Made by a program: the position numbers and the translations under genes
Source: Nanobdellati archaeon
GTDB taxonomy: Archaea > EX4484-52 > GLR71
Direction: 5' to 3'
Assembly (NCBI GenBank): GCA_019429005.1
Contig: JAHYJR010000005.1
Coordinates: 54,581 to 118,580 of the forward strand
Length of the DNA: 64,000 nt
The notes under the pieces: model-generated
Seen by the model: the letters and a program-made list of their open reading frames with translations, nothing else
Database searches by the model: none
What the model was told of the DNA's origin: nothing
Part shown: one piece after another, positions 41,001 through 48,081 of the stretch
Numbering within the stretch: the first letter of the stretch is position 1
How the letters are laid out: every line of letters begins with the position of its first letter

Positions 41001-42493
41001 TGAGATACGGTTTCTTTAGTTTTTTTTTCAGTTTGAACTTCGGTTTTAGTTTGATTTTCGGAGTCGTTCAAATTAATCATATTCAAAATGATACTTGAAC
41101 TATTAATCATAGTTCTATCAAAACTATAGACTTTGATTGTAACTTCATTTTCTCCAGAAGTATAATTTATAGGTACAGTCCATTTGTATTCCCATAAATC
41201 CTCAGAGCTCATTTCTAATTCTATATCTTTTCCGTCTATGGAAAGTATTGTTTTTTTAATAATTTGGCTATTTCCTAATGCATAAAATGAAATCGTTTCA
41301 CCTTGATTTATTTCCGTTTTATTTGTGTATAGGTTTATGTTTGCAGGTTTATTTTCATATTGTATTTCTAAGAAAATGCTGTTTATGTTAATGCCTTTTT
41401 GTTTTAGATTATTATCTGAATCTTGTGTTTGATTTATCGTTTCATTGTTTGGTTGAACTTGTGTTGTTTTTGTAGATTCTTTATTATTTATAACATTATT
41501 TTCTTCAGTTGTATTCATCTCATCTGAAGTTATATTTTGTTCTGTGCTTGTGTTTACTTCAGAATTATTAACTGTATTATTTTCCATATCGATTTGTTCA
41601 TCTGTACTATTATTTTGAGCTACATTAGCGTTTGTTATGTTTTCAATATTTGTAATGTTATCTATAATTTCTAGATTTTTCGTGTTGGTTATATTTTTGT
41701 TAGTTTCATTTGAAGAGTCCGTCGTTGTATTTGTTTTGTTATTTATTGTATTTTCAATATTCAGATTGTCATTTGTATCATTTTCGTTTTCAAGATTATT
41801 ATGTATTGTAATATTTTCATTTGATTCATTCAAGGGTTCAATTCCAATTATGTTTTCATCAATACTATCGTTTAAGCTACTGTTTTGTTTATCTTTATTT
41901 GTTATTCCATTTAACGTTTCATTTGTTTGTTCTGTGTCATCTGTTCTTAGCACATTACCTGTTATCAAATTAGCACTTTCTTTTTTTTGCACGAATTCAA
42001 TACGTATTGTTGCATCGTCAATGTTTTGTATTGCTTGTATATGTGTAGATAAATCACATATAGATTGTTGTGGTTTTGTTGGTACTTCAAAATTACAAAT
42101 ATGTATATATGTTCCATTTATTTGATAATATATATTGCCATCTTGCTTAATGTCAGAATACCAATCTAGCACCAGGTTTAATCCTATTATATTAACAAGA
42201 TTTTGATTTTTATCTGAGAACGAGAATTCAATATATGAAACAGAATCATTTAGGCAGTCGTTTTGTGTTAGGAGTATGTCTTTTATTAATAATTGACGGT
42301 TTGGATTATTGTCATTGTTACATATCATAATATTTTGTGGACTTAATTGGTATTCTTGTCCTGTATTTGATGCTAATAAATAACCTGTAAGATTCGTAAT
42401 TGGACCCATTAAAACTAATAATAATAAGAATATTAGGAGAATGCTGATGCTGGCATAAATTCTATATTTCGTGTCGATATCTAGATTATACAC
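32069..42493 (-). CDS. Giant surface protein of 3474 residues
   Basis: The N-terminus has a single hydrophobic segment (about 12-40, YASISILLIFLLLLVLMGPI) acting as signal or signal anchor. Residues about 165-370 are an Asn/Thr/Glu low-complexity stretch (NETNKNITNTKN and similar), probably an extended glycosylated linker. There follow many Ig-like or CARDB-like beta modules, a lectin-like region (about 2000-2150, with TFVGTEGCNLGIF and TTWTIYVNDVLEE), a long Thr/Asn-rich part, and a C-terminal membrane helix (LDIIILLTIIYLIW) with a Lys/Asn tail. A block near the C-terminus (GTKYIWINP, DYYLGAP, DPSYQQHIRTEMYTDVN) resembles the equivalent block of protein A, linking all three. The start is GTG with a GGTG SD 7 nt upstream. 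Confidence 0.8.
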   Translation of the reverse strand: MYNLDIDTKYRIYASISILLIFLLLLVLMGPITNLTGYLLASNTGQEYQLSPQNIMICNNDNNPNRQLLIKDILLTQNDCLNDSVSYIEFSFSDKNQNLVNIIGLNLVLDWYSDIKQDGNIYYQINGTYIHICNFEVPTKPQQSICDLSTHIQAIQNIDDATIRIEFVQKKESANLITGNVLRTDDTEQTNETLNGITNKDKQNSSLNDSIDENIIGIEPLNESNENITIHNNLENENDTNDNLNIENTINNKTNTTTDSSNETNKNITNTKNLEIIDNITNIENITNANVAQNNSTDEQIDMENNTVNNSEVNTSTEQNITSDEMNTTEENNVINNKESTKTTQVQPNNETINQTQDSDNNLKQKGININSIFLEIQYENKPANINLYTNKTEINQGETISFYALGNSQIIKKTILSIDGKDIELEMSSEDLWEYKWTVPINYTSGENEVTIKVYSFDRTMINSSSIILNMINLNDSENQTKTEVQTEKKTKETVSQRGQNFDKFENRDGTYTTYIGKLKNYYNRTEYITANTMITSEPQDELEYDYGVENNTHKTYFKQDPLNLDAIKFKFSQETINKTNPAEGYVTYQPISLNYRNSDGYTQEINKTQPIIGVEQGDTFVYPNIFGNNYNLTYTVKTDKLEKNLILDQKPTQPHPDVLAGNNITLDMDFLIDYTANLDIYINDALWDKKSTIETTKKILFKEQNTENTLFYMQKPYAYDNEYDYTELKYQLKKQGNSIFITIKTPYMWLNDPLRAYPVNIDPTTDIGYEYVESIYHLWNTYDSYYVNLTNGFQITNDQYAYWGYTSYCARLKSTVWYQYCIDDGTWEWIATTDNITYTNLTGFTTFKDKNNRIEIALEYYLETDWREILVTPTITNVGNNEYSESEITVINYNIRINTTYENDTLELSLTSGLESYNISDPALSLLINQDNLTTRSFELWDRPDELFARTRWNESYFLDGQQYQMNYTLNVTHTSEWYNAPVILTLQTGILNKQNKITTNIWWIDAAPAPPVFTVTPKDNPDPVLLGNTVTFNATATDINGDTWYLAICKTDAVTGGLPPTCDGGAYCVSSSTVADGSENTCTWVSTGSGAQNWYAFACDDSVTKKCTTTGNTVNSPITVNIKPKTNQTTVNATTVSINTEICINHTITIESYPISSTWIEIKYPNGTSSNISTSNSTGVCGSGGSIYGVVLNVGSTGGTLSVNTSWVNDTQGYIDYDDPYPNIEIDVVSPLPTNIIIETYRDSNYLYLDKLFTINDTIFIDTKVTNQAGNVTDGDVILSIINNTDDIVNTINLTYSGSGSSRYYGNWTSQITDAPGIYTIKINATNPYGSLIENTTIHIYSGSNVSAYKLDYDADNTEDYIIEGENLIIVYNGTINTTQAIIFLENKELNESYNIETLSDNTLFGLGDIVINNMVTSKYTSKTFSQEGENLAEIELDMQIEYRFVPDSPTEETLQNDDGAASSFYTNRFIGDTIACKFTASTTNYPYKIMSTNIQLYDINTVGSTVYIIHIYEDNEGVPGNNLIQPFNTTITSFYSNWATIDLSSYNIEITSGNFWIGVELTENTGDSVTGGPFFLDDGAASPPTNSYFDFGSGWEVQSGGNEFMIRSKITTVYTTTFNITVKIINSTSDYLNYRIHNFDENITNINSLFPIITGTLGSSAIDDNYALENGSTGLITDLPTDQWTDYSMLISNYSLIFDNSITEDSTNTSFISLVRFNESENITISTVGFWNDSTNDNEGLRLEYNPTSASSTDEINYLLVFTKGDYSTLNLWMPTIHSGIFPQPNIMTDIFPPIITIVYPNNDSNIYTENTWIWLNITTDTNANCQWNDTISDFEYGTGTDFEIGQETITHAYNYTSISNKIAYNFWYKCNDTIGNINTEATHHHFFNSDNITISLNPNKLIYAANEDVFVSGFALYEGSTNAVIDQRVNVYLNDSLMNNTASYDWKNSTYWVSGTYVQNQTMNNTADQLATSHMMYPYIETLVSGEFGPDVDKNIFTAYAKSDWGISTYNVPNNGFYHDFETPPDTINYTFYFNYSLFQTKSSFLDRHSRIVTFVGTEGCNLGIFTIYRYEGNNHLYVYDGICNPSFSDVRNTAYSIDTGVVISDNTEYKVNVLFDGTTWTIYVNDVLEETIDNAGNPEKNSKVTRITHSAYALNDDYYPTNITVKYTIQYNENGTYDSDLVYIPGTLLTVKPVWYATIPTGTNFTVFVSTENNVSWCEVYNDTLLESGCGLGIDNTLQYRINFTTDNIWQTAEINNITFAIEYGPRTNYIGYYNITFNAPTSNGAYIIKTNITDEDSITGENSTIISVSSEPIIGAVECYNSSSEWGICNYSYYENITQIRVNCTADGGQYITNATYLVKNIIDDTTFLNANNATSTDGDWWIYTLPSGINITDSGQWNITGTCINDDTVSKSNQTSWFVPWGHINVELVTPTIPTNVSQNEFFTFESKITCLDGECGQFNATLDPEQKEDKTESIGPVFIDTKLWPKSVINNDTMHFDIRAKDSQGIVLMTIDMGGIETITLNLTDGTIYEGQWIGTWIVHDALTIEYNATITAFNSLGYYNEIKILWEDPIRIGDTMHAELFVNGAFYDLDNKITANHDSLLGDMTFGDSSAPYGGWGSGTATNIRNHITGGSTAVNLGIVDYDSIICNKTDGRTYGNIDYFAETEWVSCWKTNDSNYFKVITLPDSTYINSQWGWYGTVTDLAYAPPVIETNQTYPYQPIGGNNITINTIVSDYNRPGIEWVNFTLINPLGTKVINNENGTMYYNSSLWTTYWNSSYYVIDMIGTWNVSILAGDGDGNTTFSSWTFDVTTKVISMTVGARPFYTTSDNPQDGLYSNCLSDMRAGDECTNNWTVNATGLGDTTWEFFVDYNATTYRAYITDNVTETVNITIKDVTAPLYSLNQTDSTSAGIDVLFSLYWSDSALSGYIFSFDNGTGTFVNDSYVNMTGTGNWSNVSKWVNSTVGATIRWQVYANDTSGNMNSTEILYFTYETQNSISTQITKILSPDIIVSDENETINVTTTIKINSTQNEVYSINITDEIPYDFYNSTSITVNFKNYTTAEITEITTGLNIEIIDLIGTNNTQIQVNITNMSLTNIGSGLDENDSIEFKYLMVSAKLTPGENRTMYTNASVIDINENINESYITKTIMASEAVLRGTKYIWINPVNPQNITVTIIIQEIGLNPMGEILIADFLPNSATINNKNITYYNASTDQTYQFLNDSDYYLGAPGSDTLPDGVLVDIYHYNFTYNYTNWDGLLYNNDTITIIYNATILGGGSWLLPTIIGGYDPSYQQHIRTEMYTDVNIPLFDIIVDIITRTVTVGNPVMALLTMENMGGPKAKVDVVINYAIKTMSGKLITESTDTIAVVDKKERTLSLYLPESTEKGMYTFEAFVTYTGREAISTRTFEVKDAKEVKDKSGSFDIDRSLILDIIILLTIIYLIWKQSYKSKKDDEKTNNPNNNNKIN

Positions 42494-43406
42494 TATTACA
42501 CCAAATTATTGAACGATTTTGTTTTATTTTTGGAAACTAAAACCTTGTTGTTATTTAAATTGTGTTTAGTATGCCGTTTTATAAACAAAATGTATATTAC
42601 ACTATAATATATAGGATGTGTTTTTATTTAAATGGTTATCTTGTGTACGGAATAAGTACTATTAAGTACTATCTTGTGTTAGTTTGAGTTTTTCTAACAA
42701 ATAATTAAATTTTAAACTTAATTTAATCTTAAATTATCTAAAATTTGATAGTTTTAATTTTATGAAACTCCAAGAATATAATTAAAAACTTAAACTTTGT
42801 ATCTAAATTAAGATACTTATTTATATAGTGTTAAATTATTTTAAAATCAATAACTTAAAGGTTCTTAATTTATTTTGTACCTAAATATAATCTAAAATTA
42901 TTCTGATTTTAAGTGGATTTATTTTAAGTCTGTTTAGTTATAATTTTTTAAAAGTATTTATTTAAATTTATTTTATTGTCTTTTTTATAATCCAAACTAT
43001 GTATTTTTAGAGCTCATAAAATCTGAACAATAGTTTGATTTATGTTGATCTGTACGCTTTGTAGAATCTAACAAAATTGAAATTCTCAATTTTAACAAAA
43101 TTAAAATGCTTTATTTTTATAAAAAAAGTATATATCTTAATAAAAAATTAGTTATTTTAATTTAAAAATACGAGTTTTAACAAAATACACTATAATATAT
43201 TACATATTAATATATTATATTACATATATTAATAAATTATATTACATATTAATATATTATATAAGGTGTGATTTTATTTTAATCTGTTATAATTTATGGT
43301 ATTTAATTAAAACCTATAATTATTATGTTAATCTGTTTCAATCTATTTTGATTTAAGATATGTCTATAAAAATAAACTATTAATATTTAGGAAAGTAAAA
43401 AATTGT
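42494..43406. other. 913-bp non-coding divergent promoter region
   Basis: This separates the giant - strand surface gene from the + strand transglutaminase gene. There is no credible ORF on either strand. It holds a short direct repeat (AAGTACTATT, about 42654-42675), a three-copy imperfect repeat (43201-43262), and two similar blocks (TATAGGATGTGTTTTTATTT near 42608 and TATAAGGTGTGATTTTATTT near 43260) about 650 bp apart in the same orientation. These could be regulator sites. Confidence 0.5.
43201..43262. repeat. Three-copy AT repeat of 20-22 bp
   Basis: Units TACATATTAATATATTATAT (43201-43220 and 43243-43262) are identical, flanking a 22-bp variant at 43221-43242. Each contains the palindromic core TATTAATA. 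It is located upstream of the transglutaminase-like gene in the divergent intergenic region. Confidence 0.75.
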
Positions 43407-45506
43407 ATGGATCTAAAAAAATCAATTTTATTTATTTTAATAATTCTCTTATTTAGCTTATCTCCAACTATGGCCTCTGTAGAAATCACAGATGCAAGAA
43501 TGGTTTCAGAAGTATCTGTACAAATTACAGAAAGTGGTACAATCTCAATAACATCTGGAAGTCTTGATTGGCTTAAGATAAATCAGACAATCCCACAAAA
43601 CCATCCTCCTTTGCAACAAGTATCAACAGATACTGAAATTGTCACAGATAGTCTTGGTAATGAGCTTAGTCATATCTATTTGGATAAACCTAATTTATTA
43701 TCAAATTATAATATTAAAACAGATGTCATTTCAAAATCAATTCATACTGGTTCAATTTCGAATCAATATATTATACCCGATTCGATTAAAATATATCTTG
43801 AATCAAGCGAAAATATACAGAGTAATAATCCAAATATAATCGCAATTGCAAAAGAGATAACAAAAGATTCAATTGATGATTTTGAGAAAGTTGTAAAATT
43901 AGCACTATGGGTAAATAATAATCTAGAGTATGATATGAAATATGGTGACGTCACAAAAGATGCTTTATGGGTCTTGAATAATAAAGTAGGTGTCTGTGCT
44001 GAATATACAACCCTATTTACTGCATTTGCACGCGCATCTGGCATACCTGCAAGATATGTGTCTGCACAAGCTTACGGTGAACATGGTTGGGAACCTCATG
44101 CATATTCTGAAGTTTATTTAGGTAAGTGGATACCTGTTGACCCCTTGTGGCTTGAAGTAGGGTATCTTGATGCGACGCATATCAAATATACCATTCAACA
44201 AGATAATATTGTTATGAATGATGTCAAGGCATATGGTTCAGATATTGGTAAAATCTTATGGACTGATTTAAGTACGGTTATTGATGTGAAGTCAGTTAAG
44301 ACTGCAGATCGTTTTGTTTATGATTCTTTGTATTACAGCGAAACACTTGAATCTGGTGATGATGTTTTTGTTATTGCTGGAGTGACAGGTCCTGATTATC
44401 GGCTTGAACAATTTAATCTTGAGCCTTGTAAAGGTACTACTATAAATCCAATAATTATTGAGAATAAAAAGACTGATATAATCTTTAAAGCCAATCAAAA
44501 AAAATATGTTATTTGGACTGGAAAAGTTTCAGATGCTCTTAATTCCCGGATGATTTATACTTGTCCTTTAGTAATCTATTCAGCATTTTTCAAATTAGAA
44601 AATATGCCTATAACTATAAGTAGTCAGCAAAAAAATTCAGTTGAACTTGAAGTAACTTTGAGTAATATTAATATGAATTTAGGTGGTACACAAACTGTTT
44701 ATGCAACAATACGACGTGTTTCGGGTACTGGACCTCTTGACGTTATTGTTGTGACAGACGATTTATTATCTAAACAAGTGATAAATATTAATCCTGGAGA
44801 ATCATTTAATCTTGAAGAATCTTTTCCAATATTGAAAAAAGGTAACCAAGATGTGTATGTGTTTGTATCTAGTGGCGACCTTTTGAAATTATCATATTAT
44901 TCTGGAGATTCTGGACTTTTACTATTTGATGATTTCACATTACCTTCTGCAATAAAAATAAATACACCACTTTCAGCAGAGATAAAAGTTATAAATGATA
45001 AAACAGTTCCACAATCAATAAAGTTGCATATGGATGATGATATTGAAAGTGTTGTGGTGGATAAGTCAATTGAACGTTCTTTTGATATTGATACAACTGT
45101 TCTTGGTCTAAAAAAGGTCAATGTCAAGATTGTTGATGGTACAAATGTTCTTGATGAAATAAATAAGCAAGTGATTGTGTACGATATTCCCATTGTTGAA
45201 GTATCTGATGTTGCTGTAAATATCGATGGTTTAACAACAGTTTCAATAGAAAATTCTGTTGACGCTGCAAAAAATATTGAATTAACTATTGGCGATTCTT
45301 TTAAAAAATTAGATAGTCTTTTAGGCAAAAAATCCCTTTTATTTGATGGGTTAAGTCCAGGTGAATATAGTGCAAAACTAATATATGAAGACGCATCTGG
45401 CGAATCTTATAGTAAAAATATAACCGTTACAGTTCGTAATGAAAATATCCTAGAGAAAATAATAAGGTTTTTAAGTACTTTAATCAAATCGTTTTATTTA
45501 GGTTAA
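43407..45506 (+). CDS. Secreted transglutaminase-like (cysteine-protease fold) protein
   Basis: 699 residues with a Sec signal peptide (MDLKKSILFILIILLFSLSP). Residues about 165-255 are a transglutaminase-like domain: nucleophile Cys197 in GVCAEYTTLFTAFARASGIPARY, His231 in PHAYSEVY and Asp245 in VDPLW, the expected triad. The N-terminal region (25-160) and the C-terminal region (260-690) are beta-rich, the latter with several Ig-like modules. There is no clear C-terminal anchor, although the last residues (IIRFLSTLIKSFYLG) could associate with the membrane. Family members act as proteases, crosslinkers or peptidoglycan-type hydrolases; here the abundant nearby surface proteins are plausible substrates. 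A membrane-bound regulator gene follows after 8 nt. Confidence 0.85.
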   Translation: MDLKKSILFILIILLFSLSPTMASVEITDARMVSEVSVQITESGTISITSGSLDWLKINQTIPQNHPPLQQVSTDTEIVTDSLGNELSHIYLDKPNLLSNYNIKTDVISKSIHTGSISNQYIIPDSIKIYLESSENIQSNNPNIIAIAKEITKDSIDDFEKVVKLALWVNNNLEYDMKYGDVTKDALWVLNNKVGVCAEYTTLFTAFARASGIPARYVSAQAYGEHGWEPHAYSEVYLGKWIPVDPLWLEVGYLDATHIKYTIQQDNIVMNDVKAYGSDIGKILWTDLSTVIDVKSVKTADRFVYDSLYYSETLESGDDVFVIAGVTGPDYRLEQFNLEPCKGTTINPIIIENKKTDIIFKANQKKYVIWTGKVSDALNSRMIYTCPLVIYSAFFKLENMPITISSQQKNSVELEVTLSNINMNLGGTQTVYATIRRVSGTGPLDVIVVTDDLLSKQVININPGESFNLEESFPILKKGNQDVYVFVSSGDLLKLSYYSGDSGLLLFDDFTLPSAIKINTPLSAEIKVINDKTVPQSIKLHMDDDIESVVVDKSIERSFDIDTTVLGLKKVNVKIVDGTNVLDEINKQVIVYDIPIVEVSDVAVNIDGLTTVSIENSVDAAKNIELTIGDSFKKLDSLLGKKSLLFDGLSPGEYSAKLIYEDASGESYSKNITVTVRNENILEKIIRFLSTLIKSFYLG

Positions 45507-45514
45507 GGGGTATT

Positions 45515-46060
45515 TTGAAGTTTGATATATCTTTATTGAAAGCACTTGCATCTGTTACTAGATTAAATCTGTTGAAAACTTTAGCTTTACGACGAATGAC
45601 TTTATCTGAACTGTCAAAATCACAAGATATGCATGTATCAACAATAAAAGATCATCTTGAAATTCTTAAAAGTGTGGATCTTGTAAGTATCTGCGATGAT
45701 GGTCATAAGTGGAAATATTATGATCTTACCACGTCCGGAAAATATGTTGTTTTGCCGTCAAAAAAAGAGATTGAGATACTTCTTCCTATAAGTCTTGTAT
45801 TTATTTTGGTTGGTCTTAAAAATCAATTATTTAATGCTTTATCTTTTGCAAGGGGTGGTGGACTTCAAAGCGAAATGATGGCTTCTGTAGAGAAAAGTGC
45901 TGACCTTGTAATTTCTGCGTCATCTGAAGCTTTAGATGTTTCTGATTCCGCAATTAAGTCTGTAAGTGTATTGCCTGATATTTATACAATTTTATTAACA
46001 TTTGGTGTAGTTATTTTTGTATATGTTTGTATTAGGCTTCTTTTAAGAGTAAAAACGTGA
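45515..46060 (+). CDS. Membrane-tethered ArsR-like winged-helix regulator
   Basis: 181 residues. The N-terminal 75 residues form a winged HTH of the ArsR type (ALASVTRLNLLKTLALRRMT, LSELSKSQDMHVSTIKDHLE and a wing around HKWKYYDLTTSG). Two hydrophobic segments follow (about 84-102 and 155-176), flanking an approximately 50-residue loop that would face outside while the HTH stays in the cytoplasm. The start is TTG, supported by the AGGGG SD 4 nt upstream. It lies 8 nt after the transglutaminase-like gene, so both are one transcript. A DNA-binding protein held in the membrane could sense the surface; that is an inference. Residues at the membrane boundaries are basic, consistent with the topology. 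Confidence 0.82.
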   Translation: MKFDISLLKALASVTRLNLLKTLALRRMTLSELSKSQDMHVSTIKDHLEILKSVDLVSICDDGHKWKYYDLTTSGKYVVLPSKKEIEILLPISLVFILVGLKNQLFNALSFARGGGLQSEMMASVEKSADLVISASSEALDVSDSAIKSVSVLPDIYTILLTFGVVIFVYVCIRLLLRVKT

Positions 46061-46151
46061 TTAATATTTTTTTATATTATATCTGTGTGTATGTTTTTGT
46101 GTATTCTTTTGTGTCTTTATTTGTGTTTCTATTTGCGTATCTGTCTAAAAC

Positions 46152-46160
46152 CCTATATAT
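46152..46160 (+). promoter_or_regulatory. TATA-like box of the AK6-type kinase gene
   Basis: CTATATATTTAT is centred about 30-35 nt upstream of the ATG at 46190, in a stretch with no SD. It fits an archaeal promoter giving a very short leader. Confidence 0.4.
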
Positions 46161-46189
46161 TTATTAGTTTAATTTTGTAATCTATCTTT

Positions 46190-46702
46190 ATGAAAATTGC
46201 AATTACGGGTACACCTGGAACTGGAAAGACTGAGGTATCTAAAATTGTTGCAAAATCTTTAGATTATAAATTATTTGCTGTAAATGATTTTGCAAAAGAT
46301 AAGGGTTTGGTAGAAGATCTTGATGTTGCACGCGATTCTTACATAATTGACGAATCTAAACTTAAAGGCGAATTTAAGAAAATTAAAGGTAATTGTGTGC
46401 TTGAAGGACACATTTCACAGTTCTGTGATATGGATTTTATTATTGTATTACGTACAAATCCAAAAGAACTAAAACGTCGTCTTTTGAAACGTGATTGGTC
46501 TGCTGAAAAGATCGCTGAGAATATCGATGCTGAGATAGCAGGCGTTTGTCTTGAAGAATCATTAAATTGTAATGTTGTGGTTGAAATTGACACATCTCAA
46601 AGAACTTCTCAAGCGACAAGTACCCTTATTTTGGATATTATTAGGGATAAATTATTTGATAAATATAGTCCTGGAAAAATTGATTGGGTTGAATATTTGT
46701 AA
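46190..46702 (+). CDS. AK6/Fap7-type adenylate kinase-like NTPase
   Basis: 170 residues. Walker A is GTPGTGKT at residues 7-14, followed by an N-terminal DNA-like segment (VNDFAKDKGL) that replaces the usual NMP lid. There is a VLEGH motif and a RRLLKRDWSAEKIAENIDAE lid region. This is the AK6/hCINAP/Fap7 family: broad nucleoside monophosphate kinase and, in eukaryotes and archaea, an assembly factor for the small ribosomal subunit. Length is normal (about 160-190). It stands in front of the L40e gene, 180 nt away, with its own promoter. No damage is seen. Confidence 0.9.
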   Translation: MKIAITGTPGTGKTEVSKIVAKSLDYKLFAVNDFAKDKGLVEDLDVARDSYIIDESKLKGEFKKIKGNCVLEGHISQFCDMDFIIVLRTNPKELKRRLLKRDWSAEKIAENIDAEIAGVCLEESLNCNVVVEIDTSQRTSQATSTLILDIIRDKLFDKYSPGKIDWVEYL

Positions 46703-46881
46703 TTTTATTAAATTTAAACGCAAGTTTTATATTTGATACGAGTATAAGAAGATTGTACGGAAAATAAAAGTATCTATAAGAATAATATAATAATTTAAAG
46801 TAATGTTTAAAAAGTTTATTTACAAATAGCAATTCTAGATATTTATTTTAGAAAATTTAATTAATATATAATGGTGAGAAT

Positions 46882-47046
46882 ATGGCAAAAGCAGTAACAG
46901 GACCAACATTTGATAGATTATACAAAAATATGTATGTTTGTATGCGATGTAATGCTACAAACCGCTCTGGAACAAAAGCAACAATTATGTGCCGGAAATG
47001 TGGATCTAAAGCTTTAAGACTTAAGAACAAAGAACGTAAAGGTTAA
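46882..47046 (+). CDS. rpl40e: Ribosomal protein L40e
   Basis: A 54-residue zinc-ribbon protein of the large ribosomal subunit. It begins MAKAVTGPTFDRLYKNMYVC and has paired cysteines C20/C23 and C37/C40 (VCMRCN, MCRKCG) for zinc, with a basic C-terminus (RLKNKERKG). SD GGTGA lies at 46873-46877, 4 nt before the ATG. It is followed after 4 nt by the UbiA gene, so the two share a transcript. Archaeal L40e has about 50-60 residues; this matches exactly. Eukaryotes make it as a ubiquitin fusion; here it is free. Confidence 0.95.
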   Translation: MAKAVTGPTFDRLYKNMYVCMRCNATNRSGTKATIMCRKCGSKALRLKNKERKG

Positions 47047-47050
47047 ACTA

Positions 47051-47869
47051 ATGAATGCGTATCTTGAGATACTAAGACCTGTAAATGGTTTGCTTGCTGG
47101 TTTTGGTGTAATCATTTCTATGTTTATAGGTCTCAACGGTATAATATATAGTCCTTTACTTTTTTTTGCATTTATTGCAATTTTTTTTATAACTTCAGCT
47201 GGAAATGTCGCAAATGATTATTTTGATTGTGAAGTTGATAGGGTAAATAAGAAATATCGTCCGATTCCTTCAGGTCGTATAACTCTTAAAAATGCGCTTA
47301 TCTATATGTATGCACTTTTTGCAATTGGTATTATAGCATCTGCTTTTATAAATATGTATACTTTGATTTTCGCAATATTTAGCAGTTTGGTACTTTATGA
47401 GTATAATACTATAAAACGAAATTCTCCATATGGGGGTATTGTTATTGGTATTTTGGTGGCATCTCTTTTCATTTTTGGTGGTCTTGCTGTTGGTAATGTG
47501 ATAAGTCTTGTGTTTATGGGATTTCTTGCAGGTTTATGTAACATAGCTCGTGAGATCACAAAAGATATTGAGGATATTGAAGGTGATCGTGGGCGAAAAC
47601 AGACATTACCATTAATTTATGGTGCTAAAGCAACTAGTTATTTAGCGTCATTTTTGCTTTTTGTGTGTATTGGATTAAGTCTCCATCCTTTGATAACATC
47701 AATGTTTGGACAATATTATTTTATCACGATTTATATTGCAGATACTATTCTTCTTTATTCTGCGGCACGATTGATATATAATCCTACAAAATATGCATCT
47801 GATGTTCATCAGTTAGAGAAAATTGGTATGTCTATGGCTTTGCTTGCATTTTTTGTAGGTATCATTTAA
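47051..47869 (+). CDS. UbiA-family prenyltransferase, probably digeranylgeranylglyceryl phosphate synthase
   Basis: A polytopic membrane enzyme that adds a second geranylgeranyl chain to geranylgeranylglyceryl phosphate in archaeal ether-lipid synthesis (the usual role of UbiA proteins with this layout). It has 272 residues and about eight to nine hydrophobic segments. The two prenyl-diphosphate/Mg binding motifs are present: NDYFDCEVD (55-63) and DIEDIEGD (172-179). VNKKYRPIPSG follows the first motif. It lies 4 nt after L40e. Its presence shows that the organism has, or recently had, at least part of the lipid pathway. Another UbiA substrate (for example a menaquinone precursor) cannot be excluded. 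Confidence 0.88.
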   Translation: MNAYLEILRPVNGLLAGFGVIISMFIGLNGIIYSPLLFFAFIAIFFITSAGNVANDYFDCEVDRVNKKYRPIPSGRITLKNALIYMYALFAIGIIASAFINMYTLIFAIFSSLVLYEYNTIKRNSPYGGIVIGILVASLFIFGGLAVGNVISLVFMGFLAGLCNIAREITKDIEDIEGDRGRKQTLPLIYGAKATSYLASFLLFVCIGLSLHPLITSMFGQYYFITIYIADTILLYSAARLIYNPTKYASDVHQLEKIGMSMALLAFFVGII

Positions 47870-47905
47870 ACCTTTTTATTGTTTACTTTAGAAATAATGG
47901 TTATT

Positions 47906-48073
47906 GCCCTGATGGCTCAGTTGGTTAGAGTACTGCCTTGGTACGTCCGTGAAATCCGGCGTCGCTTTGAGTGATAGTTAAAATTTCGTTTTGAAGTCAC
48001 TCTGTAATTATTTATGCGTCGGGTTTGTGGCACAAAAAGGCAGAGATCGCGTGTTCGAATCTCGCTCAGGGCT
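47906..48073 (+). tRNA. tRNA-Thr (GGT) with a 94-nt intron at 37/38
   Basis: The acceptor arms GCCCTGA and TCAGGGC pair perfectly, with discriminator T73. The D arm is GCTC/GAGT. The anticodon stem is CTGCC/GGCAG with loop TTGGTA + A and anticodon GGT at 47940-47942. The intron runs 47944-48037, at the canonical site after position 37. The BHB is recognisable but relaxed: 3-nt bulges (TAC and AAA) around a central helix TTG/CAA with one mismatch. The T arm has one U-U mismatch. The intron contains a stable inner hairpin (GAGTGA...TCACTC). A T-rich stretch follows. Confidence 0.92.
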
Positions 48074-48081
48074 TATTTTTT

